Source: an uncultured Planctomycetaceae bacterium (lineage in GTDB: Bacteria > Planctomycetota > Planctomycetia > Pirellulales > UBA1268). From it: a stretch of 13,474 nt of DNA. The stretch spans positions 1-13,474 of the forward strand of contig CAJAYZ010000752.1 of assembly GCA_903949225.1 (NCBI GenBank), read 5' to 3'. A program made the translations under genes and the position numbers. Shown here piece by piece: positions 1 to 6,703 of this stretch. Numbering within the stretch: position 1 is the stretch's first letter; each line of letters starts with the position of its first letter. The notes under the pieces are model-generated. The model was not told where the DNA came from. It did not search any database and saw only the letters and a program-made list of their open reading frames with translations.

Positions 1-553
1 GCAAGAGGGCGACATCGGCTTCGGTCGCGCCGCCGGGTCCGAATCCCGTCGACGTCTTCACCCAGTCGGCGCCGGACTCCCCGCAGATTTCGCAGAGGCG
101 GATCTTCTGGGCGTCGTCGAGGCAGGCGGTTTCGAAGATCACCTTGAGCTTCCCGCCCCCGTCATGCGTGGCGGCGGCGATCGCCCCGATCTCGTCGCCG
201 ACGGCGTGCCACGCGCCATCGAGAACCCACGAGAGGTTGACCACCATGTCGAGCTCGGTGGCGCCGTCGGCGAGGGCGGCTCGTGCCTCGGCGAGCTTCG
301 TCGTCGTCGCGTTGGCCCCGTGCGGAAAGCCGATCGTCGTGCTCGTGCGCACGGCCGAGCCGGCGAGGATCCCGGCACAGAGGGGCACGGCCCACGGCAC
401 GATGCAGACGCTCGCCACGGAATAGTCCCGGGCGAGGCGGCAGCCGGCTTCAAGATCGGCCCGGCCGAGCGTCGGGTCGAGGAGGGCGTGGTCGATCATC
501 GCGGCCACGGCCGCGCACTGCTCTGACGTGAGCGCCGATGGCCGATCGCTCAT
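1..553 (-). CDS. deoC: Deoxyribose-phosphate aldolase, 3' end missing
   Basis: This class I aldolase cleaves 2-deoxyribose 5-phosphate to acetaldehyde and glyceraldehyde 3-phosphate in cytoplasmic deoxynucleoside catabolism. The 184 visible residues show the family blocks in order: IDHALLDPT (about 20-28), SVCIVPWAVP (48-57), TTIGFPHG (72-79), ELDMVVN (100-106), LKVIFETACL (136-145) and ADWVKTSTGFGPGGAT (162-177). Lys166 in VKTSTGF corresponds to the Schiff-base lysine and Asp102 to the conserved aspartate of the family. The family is usually about 220 residues long, so roughly the last 35-40 are beyond the window edge, including the second catalytic lysine. The ATG at 551-553 overlaps the TGA of the upstream gene as ATGA and has a GGAGG at 560-564 with a 6-nt spacer, so translation is probably coupled. 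Identification is very secure. Confidence 0.95.
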   Translation of the reverse strand, partial: MSDRPSALTSEQCAAVAAMIDHALLDPTLGRADLEAGCRLARDYSVASVCIVPWAVPLCAGILAGSAVRTSTTIGFPHGANATTTKLAEARAALADGATELDMVVNLSWVLDGAWHAVGDEIGAIAAATHDGGGKLKVIFETACLDDAQKIRLCEICGESGADWVKTSTGFGPGGATEADVALL

Positions 554-1494
554 GCTTCGCCTCCGTCCAACGGTGCCCGCCAGGCGAGGAGCGTGCGGAG
601 GAAGTCGTGCGATTGTTGGAGCGCCGCACGGCGGCCGGAGAGCGAATCCTCGTAGGCCCGATCCTCCACCTCGACGCACACCGGCCCGCGGTAGCCGATC
701 TCCCCGAGGACGGCAAAAAACCTCCCCCAGGGGACGTCGCCGAGCCCCGGAAGCTTCGGGATGTGATATTCCAGCGGCGTGGCGAGGATGCCGACGTCGT
801 CGAGGGCCTGCCGGTTGATGCGCACATCCTTGGCGTGGACATGGACGAGGCGGTCGGCGAATTCGACGAGTGGGTGGACCGGATCCATCTGCTGCCAGAC
901 CAAATGCGAGGGATCGTAGTTGAGCCCGAAGGCGGGGCTGGGGATGTCGGTAAACATCCGCCGCCAGATCTTCGGGCTCGTGGCGAGATTCTTTCCCCCC
1001 GGCCATTCGTCGCGCGTGAATGACATCGGGCAGTTCTCGATGCCGATCCGCACACCGCAATCCTCGGCGAGCTTGACCAGCGGCCGCCACGTCTCGAGGA
1101 ACCTCGGCCAGTTGTCGTCGACCGACTTCGTCCAATCGCGGCCGACGAACGTGTTCATCCGCCCGATGCCGAGCAGGCCGGCAGCCCGGATCACTTTGGC
1201 AATGTGCTCGATCGCGGCCAGTGCCTCCGCCTCGTTTGGCGCCAGTGGATTGGGATAGTAGCCCAAGCCGCTGATCGCGATCCCGGCATCAGCCGCCATG
1301 GCGCTGACCCGTTCGGCATCAGCCGCCGAGAAGCCATCGACCGCGACGTGGGTCACTCCGGCGTAGCGGCGTTCGGCCGCCGACGGCGGCCAACACATCA
1401 GCTCGACGCATTCGTAGCCGGTCTGGGCCGCAGTGCGGAACACCTCCTCGAGGGGGAGATCGGGAAGAATGGCGCTGACGAAGCCGAGTTGCAT
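550..1494 (-). CDS. Sugar phosphate isomerase/epimerase (xylose isomerase-like TIM barrel)
   Basis: This 314-residue protein belongs to the AP-endonuclease-2/xylose-isomerase-like TIM barrel family (PF01261). Members use a divalent metal to isomerise or epimerise sugars or related polyols. Likely metal ligands are visible in their usual order: Glu153 in GIENCP, Asp194 and His197 in YDPSH, His220 in HVHAKD and Glu275 in VEVED. No signal peptide is seen, so it should be cytoplasmic. I chose the ATG at 1494 because AGGTGG lies 5 nt upstream. A GTG at 1503 would add three residues, but it falls inside that ribosome-binding site. The gene ends in a 4-base overlap with deoC, which suggests joint use in catabolism of a sugar or nucleoside-derived sugar. 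The family is broad and the actual substrate cannot be read from the sequence. The family call is secure; the substrate is unknown. Confidence 0.9.
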   Translation of the reverse strand: MQLGFVSAILPDLPLEEVFRTAAQTGYECVELMCWPPSAAERRYAGVTHVAVDGFSAADAERVSAMAADAGIAISGLGYYPNPLAPNEAEALAAIEHIAKVIRAAGLLGIGRMNTFVGRDWTKSVDDNWPRFLETWRPLVKLAEDCGVRIGIENCPMSFTRDEWPGGKNLATSPKIWRRMFTDIPSPAFGLNYDPSHLVWQQMDPVHPLVEFADRLVHVHAKDVRINRQALDDVGILATPLEYHIPKLPGLGDVPWGRFFAVLGEIGYRGPVCVEVEDRAYEDSLSGRRAALQQSHDFLRTLLAWRAPLDGGEA

Positions 1495-1549
1495 GGGAGC
1501 CACCTGAGGCAGAGCTTGAAAGGCGGGACCTTTGCCCGACGACCCGGGC

Positions 1550-1579
1550 GTTATAGCCGGTGGCGGGGGGACGGGTCAG
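1550..1579 (-). promoter_or_regulatory. Candidate sigma-70-type promoter for the isomerase-deoC pair
   Basis: Read on the minus strand, CTGACC (1579-1574) is followed after 18 bp by TATAAC (1555-1550). These match the -35 and -10 consensus at 4 of 6 and 5 of 6 positions. Transcription would start near 1543, about 50 nt upstream of the isomerase ATG. The AT-rich TATAAC stands out in very GC-rich surroundings. No mapping data support it, so it remains a pattern-based guess. Confidence 0.4.
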
Positions 1580-1763
1580 GCCCGCCGCCGATCGCCCGCA
1601 ACGCTTGCCATTTTCTGCATCCTTCCCACCTTCTGCCAGCATGGCCGTCGATCGATCGATTCCGGAAGCGGCCCGACCCATCGCTCCCCAGGTGCGTATC
1701 ATTGACTCAGGCGACACGTTCGCTCTGGCACGGTTGGCACGAATGTCATGGAGGACCCTCGTC

Positions 1764-1967
1764 ATGGATCCGCATTTCAACGAGTATCTCGCCGCCATCG
1801 CCGGCATGCACGATGTCTACGGCGAGAAGCCGGAAGACCACCCCAGCGAGTTCCACGAAGTGTCCGATACCGAGGGGGGATTGGTGAAGCTCCCCACCCC
1901 GATCCAGCGGGCCCATTGGGACTGCGAGCCGTCGGAGGAGTTCGCTGCTTCCGGCACCTGGATCTGA
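1764..1967 (+). CDS. Small protein of unknown function (67 aa)
   Basis: I do not recognise this protein. It is short, soluble-looking and acidic. It begins MDPHFNEYLAAIAGMHDVYG, continues with a Glu/Asp/His-rich middle (EDHPSEFHEVSD) and ends in WDCEPSEEFAASGTWI. There is no signal peptide, membrane segment or recognisable motif. The frame stays open upstream to about 1560, but the ATG at 1764 is preceded by GGAGG (1750-1754, 9-nt spacer), and the upstream extension is Arg/Pro-rich and not protein-like, so I chose this start. It lies 90 bp before the exported redoxin on the same strand with a strong hairpin between them, and it is divergent from the isomerase. A TTGACT (1702-1707) and a TATCAT (1697-1702) lie upstream but do not form a well-spaced promoter. 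The composition and ribosome-binding site make it likely to be real; its function is open. Confidence 0.6.
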   Translation: MDPHFNEYLAAIAGMHDVYGEKPEDHPSEFHEVSDTEGGLVKLPTPIQRAHWDCEPSEEFAASGTWI

Positions 1968-1992
1968 GCCGGTATCCTTCGAGCACATCCAA

Positions 1993-2030
1993 CGCCCCCC
2001 CTCGAGCCCACGACGGCTCCCTGGGGGGCG
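1993..2030 (+). terminator. Two-tier stem-loop between the 67-aa gene and the redoxin gene
   Basis: CGCCCCCC (1993-2000) pairs perfectly with GGGGGGCG (2023-2030). Inside it, GAGCC (2004-2008) pairs with GGCTC (2015-2019) around a 6-nt loop, with a 3x3 internal loop between the stems. It starts 26 bp after the stop of the 67-aa gene and ends 27 bp before the redoxin ATG. There is no T-tract after the stem, so it is not a textbook intrinsic terminator. It could instead attenuate transcription, protect RNA ends or influence initiation on the redoxin gene. Confidence 0.4.
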
Positions 2031-2057
2031 CCGGCTCCGTCGCTCCGGGAACTTCCG

Positions 2058-2705
2058 ATGCCGATCCAGCCCGCTGTCAACCGTCTGGCCCTCGTGGTCC
2101 ATTCGCTCACCTGGCTCACTCTCGTGAGCGGCCCCTGCGCCGAGGCCGGCACTTTCAATCCCGACCGCACGATCGGTGAGGTGGTCGCCGCCTGGGACGG
2201 CCTCATCGGCACCGATGGCCGCGAGCATGGCTGGGAGGAGCTTGCCGACCGCGACGCTGTCGTCGTCATCTTCACCTGCAACGGCTGTCCGTACGCGGTC
2301 GATCACGAGGACCGAATCGACAACCTGGCCACGCACTACGCCGCCGCCGGTGCCAAAGTGGCTGTTGTCGCGATCAATGCCAACCAGATCGACGAAGACT
2401 CCCTCGAAGCGATGGAGACCCGGGCCCGGGAGAAAAACTTCCACTTCCCCTACCTCCGAGATCCGTCGCAAGAGGTGGCGATGTCGTTCGGAGCCGCACG
2501 GACGCCGGAGTGCTTCGTCCTCGATGCGCAGCGGCGGATCGCCTACATGGGGGCGTTCGACGACTCCCCCGACGGCTCGGCCGTCGGGACGCGGTACGTC
2601 GAGGAGGCGGTCGCGGCGGTGCTCGCCGGAAGGCTCCCGGAGACCACCGAAACCGCACCGGTCGGCTGCCTGATCCGCTCGGCCCGACGCCGCACCAAGC
2701 GGTAG
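2058..2705 (+). CDS. Exported thioredoxin/redoxin family protein
   Basis: This 215-residue protein has an N-terminal hydrophobic segment (about 9-25) ending near GPCAEA, consistent with export. A redoxin/AhpC-TSA-type thioredoxin fold follows. VVVIFTCNGCPYA (68-80) carries Cys74 and Cys77 in the CxxC position; the family commonly reads FTCNHCP. The cis-proline motif is ARTPECFVLD (147-156). A C-terminal PVGCLI (201-206) with Cys204 is also usual in this group. These proteins are thought to act as periplasmic thiol-disulfide oxidoreductases or peroxide-reducing enzymes, but the substrate cannot be read here. The ATG at 2058 has only a weak GGGAA upstream. It is the start that gives a complete export signal. 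The gene ends six bases from the convergent ATPase gene. The family call is secure; export is likely. Confidence 0.88.
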   Translation: MPIQPAVNRLALVVHSLTWLTLVSGPCAEAGTFNPDRTIGEVVAAWDGLIGTDGREHGWEELADRDAVVVIFTCNGCPYAVDHEDRIDNLATHYAAAGAKVAVVAINANQIDEDSLEAMETRAREKNFHFPYLRDPSQEVAMSFGAARTPECFVLDAQRRIAYMGAFDDSPDGSAVGTRYVEEAVAAVLAGRLPETTETAPVGCLIRSARRRTKR

Positions 2706-2711
2706 CCCTTC

Positions 2712-3467
2712 TCAGCCTCCCGCCGGGAGCGCCTCGCGGCGGACCTCCGCGATCGACTCGATGCGCCCGTCGCGGAGCCGAACGATCCGGCGGGCGCGCT
2801 CGGCGATGTCGTTTTCGTGGGTCACCATCACGATCGTCCGCCCCGCTTTGTTAAGGGCGTCGAGAAGATCCATGATTTCGTGGCTGGTCGCCGTGTCGAG
2901 GTTGCCAGTCGGCTCGTCGGCGAGGATGACGTGCGGATTGTTGACCAGCGCCCGGGCGATGGCGACGCGCTGCTGCTGGCCGCCGGAAAGCTCCGTGGGG
3001 CGGTGGCCGAGGCGCTTCGAGAGCCCGACGAGCTCGGCGAGCTTGAGGCACCTCTCCCGCCCCCCGGGCATCGGCGGCCTCTGATAGGAGAGGGGAACTT
3101 CGATGTTCTCCACCACGCTCAACTGCTGGATGAGGTTGTACGACTGGAAGATGAATCCGAGGTAGCGGCCGCGGATCCGCGACAGTGTCTCGTCATCCAT
3201 CACCGCCACGTCCTGGCCGGCGAGGTAGTACTGGCCGGTGGTTGGCCGATCGAGGCAGCCGAGGACGTTGAGAAGTGTGCTCTTGCCGGAGCCGCTCGAT
3301 CCCATGATCGCGACGTAATCCCCCTGCCGGAACTCGATCGAGACGTTGTCGAGCGCCTTCACCTCATGGCCGCCGAGGGAATAGACCTTCGACACGCTGC
3401 GGATTGCGGCCACGACATCGCGGGGGGGCGGGCCGGCATTCGGCGTCAGGGCTTGCTTCGGGGGCAT
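2712..3467 (-). CDS. MacB/LolD-type ABC transporter ATP-binding protein
   Basis: This 251-residue nucleotide-binding subunit powers the permease encoded just upstream. All ABC motifs are intact: Walker A GSSGSGKST (56-64), Q-loop Gln108 in FIFQSYNL, signature LSGGQ (160-164) with QQQRVAIARAL, Walker B VILADEP with catalytic Glu185, D-loop GNLD (188-191) and switch His217 in MVTHEND. The phrases LNVLGCLDRPTTGQY and DEPTGNLD are typical of the MacB/LolD/FtsE-like class, which works in mechanotransmission, not classical import. The start is the ATG at 3467, only 7 nt after the permease stop. Its AGGT overlaps that stop region, implying coupled translation. A longer open frame continues antisense through the permease gene but is not coding. 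This is the last gene of a four-gene export operon. A more specific symbol such as macB is avoided because ATPase and permease are separate here. Confidence 0.95.
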   Translation of the reverse strand: MPPKQALTPNAGPPPRDVVAAIRSVSKVYSLGGHEVKALDNVSIEFRQGDYVAIMGSSGSGKSTLLNVLGCLDRPTTGQYYLAGQDVAVMDDETLSRIRGRYLGFIFQSYNLIQQLSVVENIEVPLSYQRPPMPGGRERCLKLAELVGLSKRLGHRPTELSGGQQQRVAIARALVNNPHVILADEPTGNLDTATSHEIMDLLDALNKAGRTIVMVTHENDIAERARRIVRLRDGRIESIAEVRREALPAGG

Positions 3468-3474
3468 CCGGACC

Positions 3475-4803
3475 TCACTCGTGACGCAGTGCCTCGATCG
3501 GATCCATGTTCGCCGCCCGGCGGGCGGGGTAGATCCCGAACACGATCCCCACGCCGACGGAGATCGCGAAGGCGGCGATGATCGACCAGGGGGCGAGACG
3601 CGGCTCGAGGTTGCGAATGTTTGGCGGGAGCGCGGCCCAGACCTCCGGGAGCGAAGCCCGCACGCCGAAGCGCACGGCATTGACGGTCGGCCCGCAGAGG
3701 AAGCCGAACAGCACGCCGAGGAGGCCGCCGGTGCCGGAGAGAACGACCGTCTCCCAGAGGAACTGCTGGACGATCTCCCCCTTCGTCGCCCCCAGGGCGC
3801 GGCGGATGCCGATTTCCCGGGTGCGCTCGGTGACGGTCGCAAGCATGATGTTCATGATCCCGATGCCGCCGACGAGGAGCGAGATCCCCGCGATGAGGAG
3901 GAGGAGGACGTTGAACATCGCCCGCATCGTCTCCGCCTGCTCGAGGAGTTCCTTCGGCACGACGATGGCGTAATCGACCACCTTGTGGTAGCGCTGGAGA
4001 AGAATGCGAATGATGTCGGCCGTGGAGTCGACCTCCTTCATGTCGTCGACGACGGCCGTGATCTGCGTCAGTTCGACGGTCTCTAATTGGAACGAGCCGG
4101 CACGCGAGGTGAAGACACGATCGCCGATCCGGGCCCGGAAGGTGGTGAGGGGGATGTAGACGTCACGGTCGTATTGCCGGGCATCGAGGCTCCCACCGAT
4201 CGCCGCCGCCGCGGAGCGTTCCGCGGCGACCCCGATGATGACGTAGAACTCCTGACCGATCTGGACGGCCCGCCCGAGCGGATCCTCGATCGGAAACAGC
4301 TTCACGGCCGCCTCGTGGGCGAGGACGACGACGTTGGCATACGACGTCATGTCGATCTCGGAAATCGCCCGGCCGCGAGCGATTTTGAGCCGATTCATCC
4401 CGAAGTAATCGGGGGTGCAGGCGATCACCATCCCGTCGATGAACTGCTCGCGGTGGCGCACCTCACGGCTGATCTCGCGCATCGGCACGGCCCGGCCGAT
4501 CGTCGGCACGTTCGTGACGATTCGCTCGAAGTCCTCACGGAGGAGGCCGTAGGAGATGCCCATCCGGGCATTGCTGTCGCTGCGGCTCGACTCCTCCGCT
4601 GGCTTGATGCTGCGAACGATGATGCTCGTGGCCCCGAGATCCTTGATCTGCTGCTGGGCCTGATAGCTCACCCCTTCCCCCATCGCCACGAGCCAGATCA
4701 CGGCTGTGACCCCGATGAGGATGCCAAGCACAGCCAGCGCCGAACGGAGCTTGTGCAGCAGGAGGCTGCGGAAGCCGAGGCGGAGTTGCTGGAGGAACTT
4801 CAA
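3475..4803 (-). CDS. MacB-type ABC transporter permease (FtsX/MacB_PCD)
   Basis: This 442-residue inner-membrane subunit has the four-helix MacB plan. TM1 is at about 20-42, a large periplasmic domain (about 45-290, MacB_PCD) follows, then TM2 (296-320), the conserved cytoplasmic loop TERTREIGIRRALGATKGEI (325-343), TM3 (351-372), a loop, and TM4 (405-427). It ends in the common GIYPARRAANMDPIEALRHE. Such permeases usually dimerise and drive an adaptor and an outer-membrane channel. The only start that keeps the N-terminal amphipathic segment and TM1 is the TTG at 4803. The frame is closed by a stop at 4825-4827 and offers no ATG or GTG before that. The ribosome-binding site (GGGGAAGAG) is weak, which may keep expression low. 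It follows the fusion-protein gene by 83 bp. The transported substrate is unknown; macrolides, lipoproteins, peptides or lipids are all possible for the family. Confidence 0.93.
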   Translation of the reverse strand: MKFLQQLRLGFRSLLLHKLRSALAVLGILIGVTAVIWLVAMGEGVSYQAQQQIKDLGATSIIVRSIKPAEESSRSDSNARMGISYGLLREDFERIVTNVPTIGRAVPMREISREVRHREQFIDGMVIACTPDYFGMNRLKIARGRAISEIDMTSYANVVVLAHEAAVKLFPIEDPLGRAVQIGQEFYVIIGVAAERSAAAAIGGSLDARQYDRDVYIPLTTFRARIGDRVFTSRAGSFQLETVELTQITAVVDDMKEVDSTADIIRILLQRYHKVVDYAIVVPKELLEQAETMRAMFNVLLLLIAGISLLVGGIGIMNIMLATVTERTREIGIRRALGATKGEIVQQFLWETVVLSGTGGLLGVLFGFLCGPTVNAVRFGVRASLPEVWAALPPNIRNLEPRLAPWSIIAAFAISVGVGIVFGIYPARRAANMDPIEALRHE

Positions 4804-4886
4804 AGGTCTCTTCCCCGGAGGAAATCATCCCCCGCACATTCGGCAGGCCGACAGGTCTCTCGACTCCATCCCTGAAAACCGGCTCG

Positions 4887-6641
4887 TTACGGCTGCTTCG
4901 GCGCTCCGCCGGGCGCCGCCGGCCGCTCCCCCTTGCCGGTCGGACCTGCACCAGCCTCCCCTGCTGCCGCACCAGGGCCGCCCGAAGCCGCCGCGGCAGC
5001 ACCTGGGGCTCCACCGGGCCCACCGGCCGCTCCAGCAGGCGCACCCGGGCCACGCCCTGGCGCTCCGCCGGCCGCGACTCCGGGCCCCCCCTGGCCACCA
5101 GCCCCCGGAGGCCCGCCCGGCCCCTTGGGACCACGCTTGCCATCACCGGGGCCGGTCTCCTCCACCGCATCCTCGCCGAGCGCCTTGCGGGGATTGAGGA
5201 TCAGGGCGTCGCCATCCTCGAGCCCCTCGGTGATGTTGACGAGCTTGTCGTTGCCGAGGCCAAGCGTGACGGCGCGCCGCTCGATCGCCTCCCCCTTGCG
5301 GACGGCGCAGAAATACTGGCCGCGCTTCTCCATCACGGCCGCTACCGGGACGGCGATCACGTCCTTGAGGTCGGCGACGATGATCTCCACTTCGGCGGTC
5401 ACGCCCGGCCGCACCTCCTGCGGCTCGCCGTCGATCCGCACCTGGACGACATACTTCTTCGCCGTTGACATCCAATTCGACTGCGGCCGGTTGGCAACGG
5501 AGGTCACCGTCCCCTCGAACTCGCGCCCCTGCAGCCTGACGCGAGCCGCCATGCCGGTGCGGATCTTGTCGACCTTCGCCTCGTGGACCTCGACGTCGGC
5601 GCGCATCCGCGAGAGGTTGGGAAGACGAATGATCGTCGTCCCCTCGTTCACCTTCGCGCCGTTCTTGATTTCCGTCTCGGCCTGGCGGTTGCGCTCGTTG
5701 GCATAGATCACGAGGCCGTCCTTGGGGGCTTTCAGCGTGCACTTGGAGAGCTGCGCGCTGAGCCGATCGAGCTTCGCCTTCTCCAGCTCCAGCGATGCCC
5801 GTTCGCTGTCGCGCTTCGCCTCCATCGCATCCCGCTTGCTGGTCAGCTCCGTGATCATCTTCGGCTTGGCAAACCGCTCGAGGACGTCGAGGGAAATCTC
5901 GGCGGTGCCGAGATCGAGATCGGCCCGCTCCACGGCCGCCTTCTGGGCGTCGAGCTGCTGCGGGGTGATGTAGCCCTTGCGGAACATCCGCTCGCCATGC
6001 TCAAGCTGGTTGCGGGTCGACTGGAGCCGCTCCTTTGCGGCCGAAACGTCCGACTCGGCCTTCCGCAGCTCCTTCTTGTACGTCCCCTCGGTGTACTCCT
6101 CGACGGCGATCTTCGCGGCGGCGAAATCCTTCTCTGCCTGAATGTTGGCGGCGCGGGCCTTCTCGAAGGCGATTTTCTGCGCCGAGACATCCTCGGAGAG
6201 CTTCGAGCTGTCGAGGCGGACCAGCTCCGTCCCCTCGGTGACCCGCGACCCGTCGTCGATCAGCCAGATGATCGTGGCGCCGCCGGCGACGCCACAGACG
6301 ACGTCGACGTTCTCGTCGCTCACCATGCTGCCGTCCTCGGTGACCGAGATCGTCAGGTCGCCATGCTCGACGGTGTGCGCCGGGAGGGCGGCGAGGGGAT
6401 TGGCATTGCTCCCCCTGCCGATGTGGGCGAGCACCCACGGGGCGCCCGCAGCACCGCCGCCAAGGACGCCCAGCAAGATCATCGTCCGCCAAGGGATCCG
6501 CCAGCCGCGGCGGGGGGCCTCCGGGGCGACGTTGTCGGCGATTGGATCGCCGAGGATCCCGGCAATGGCGCTGAGATCGGCGCCGCTCGAGGGGGCCGCT
6601 GGGGTCGTAGCACGATCCTGCTTGCCGGTGCTCATCGTCAT
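4887..6641 (-). CDS. HlyD/MacA-like membrane-fusion (periplasmic adaptor) protein with Gly/Pro/Ala-rich tail
   Basis: This 584-residue adaptor would link the permease to the outer-membrane channel. An Ala/Pro-rich cytoplasmic N-terminus (1-50) leads to one transmembrane segment (about 52-73). The first half of the lipoyl/barrel-sandwich hybrid domain follows (about 95-145, with IDDGSRVTEGTELVRLD), then a long alpha-helical coiled hairpin (about 147-300) with YITPQQLDAQKAAVERADLD, the second lipoyl half (300-345, CTLKAPKDGLVIY) and a beta-barrel and membrane-proximal region to about 490. The last 88 residues (497-584) are almost only Gly, Pro and Ala, which is unusual for the family. The ATG at 6641 was chosen because GGAGG at 6648-6652 has a 6-nt spacer. 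The open frame runs on to 6749, but that part overlaps the upstream gene. The gap to the outer-membrane factor is 62 bp. Function is secure; the role of the tail is unknown. Confidence 0.92.
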   Translation of the reverse strand: MTMSTGKQDRATTPAAPSSGADLSAIAGILGDPIADNVAPEAPRRGWRIPWRTMILLGVLGGGAAGAPWVLAHIGRGSNANPLAALPAHTVEHGDLTISVTEDGSMVSDENVDVVCGVAGGATIIWLIDDGSRVTEGTELVRLDSSKLSEDVSAQKIAFEKARAANIQAEKDFAAAKIAVEEYTEGTYKKELRKAESDVSAAKERLQSTRNQLEHGERMFRKGYITPQQLDAQKAAVERADLDLGTAEISLDVLERFAKPKMITELTSKRDAMEAKRDSERASLELEKAKLDRLSAQLSKCTLKAPKDGLVIYANERNRQAETEIKNGAKVNEGTTIIRLPNLSRMRADVEVHEAKVDKIRTGMAARVRLQGREFEGTVTSVANRPQSNWMSTAKKYVVQVRIDGEPQEVRPGVTAEVEIIVADLKDVIAVPVAAVMEKRGQYFCAVRKGEAIERRAVTLGLGNDKLVNITEGLEDGDALILNPRKALGEDAVEETGPGDGKRGPKGPGGPPGAGGQGGPGVAAGGAPGRGPGAPAGAAGGPGGAPGAAAAASGGPGAAAGEAGAGPTGKGERPAAPGGAPKQP

Positions 6642-6703
6642 GCCACCCCTCCTCGGGTCCGTTCCTACTATCCATCCGACGCCCGTCTGGCCGGGATCTG
6701 ACA

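Noticed and set aside
1560..1763. Longer N-terminus for the 67-aa protein from an upstream ATG at 1560
   Set aside because: The extra residues are Arg/Pro/Ala-rich with no protein-like pattern, would overlap the isomerase promoter region, and lack the GGAGG seen at 1764.
2717..2729. CTCCC/GGGAG hairpin in the convergent redoxin-ATPase junction as a bidirectional terminator
   Set aside because: It lies inside the ATPase coding end, has only five pairs and has no T-run on either side.
3468..3842. N-terminal extension of the ATPase frame to 3842
   Set aside because: It is antisense-free but lies wholly within the permease gene in another frame and reads as Ser/Arg-rich shadow sequence. The coupled ATG at 3467 fits the family length.
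4804..4860. AGGTCTCT direct repeat (4804-4811 and 4853-4860) in the adaptor-permease gap
   Set aside because: Two copies of eight bases in a short gap are weak evidence, and no symmetry or promoter element accompanies them.
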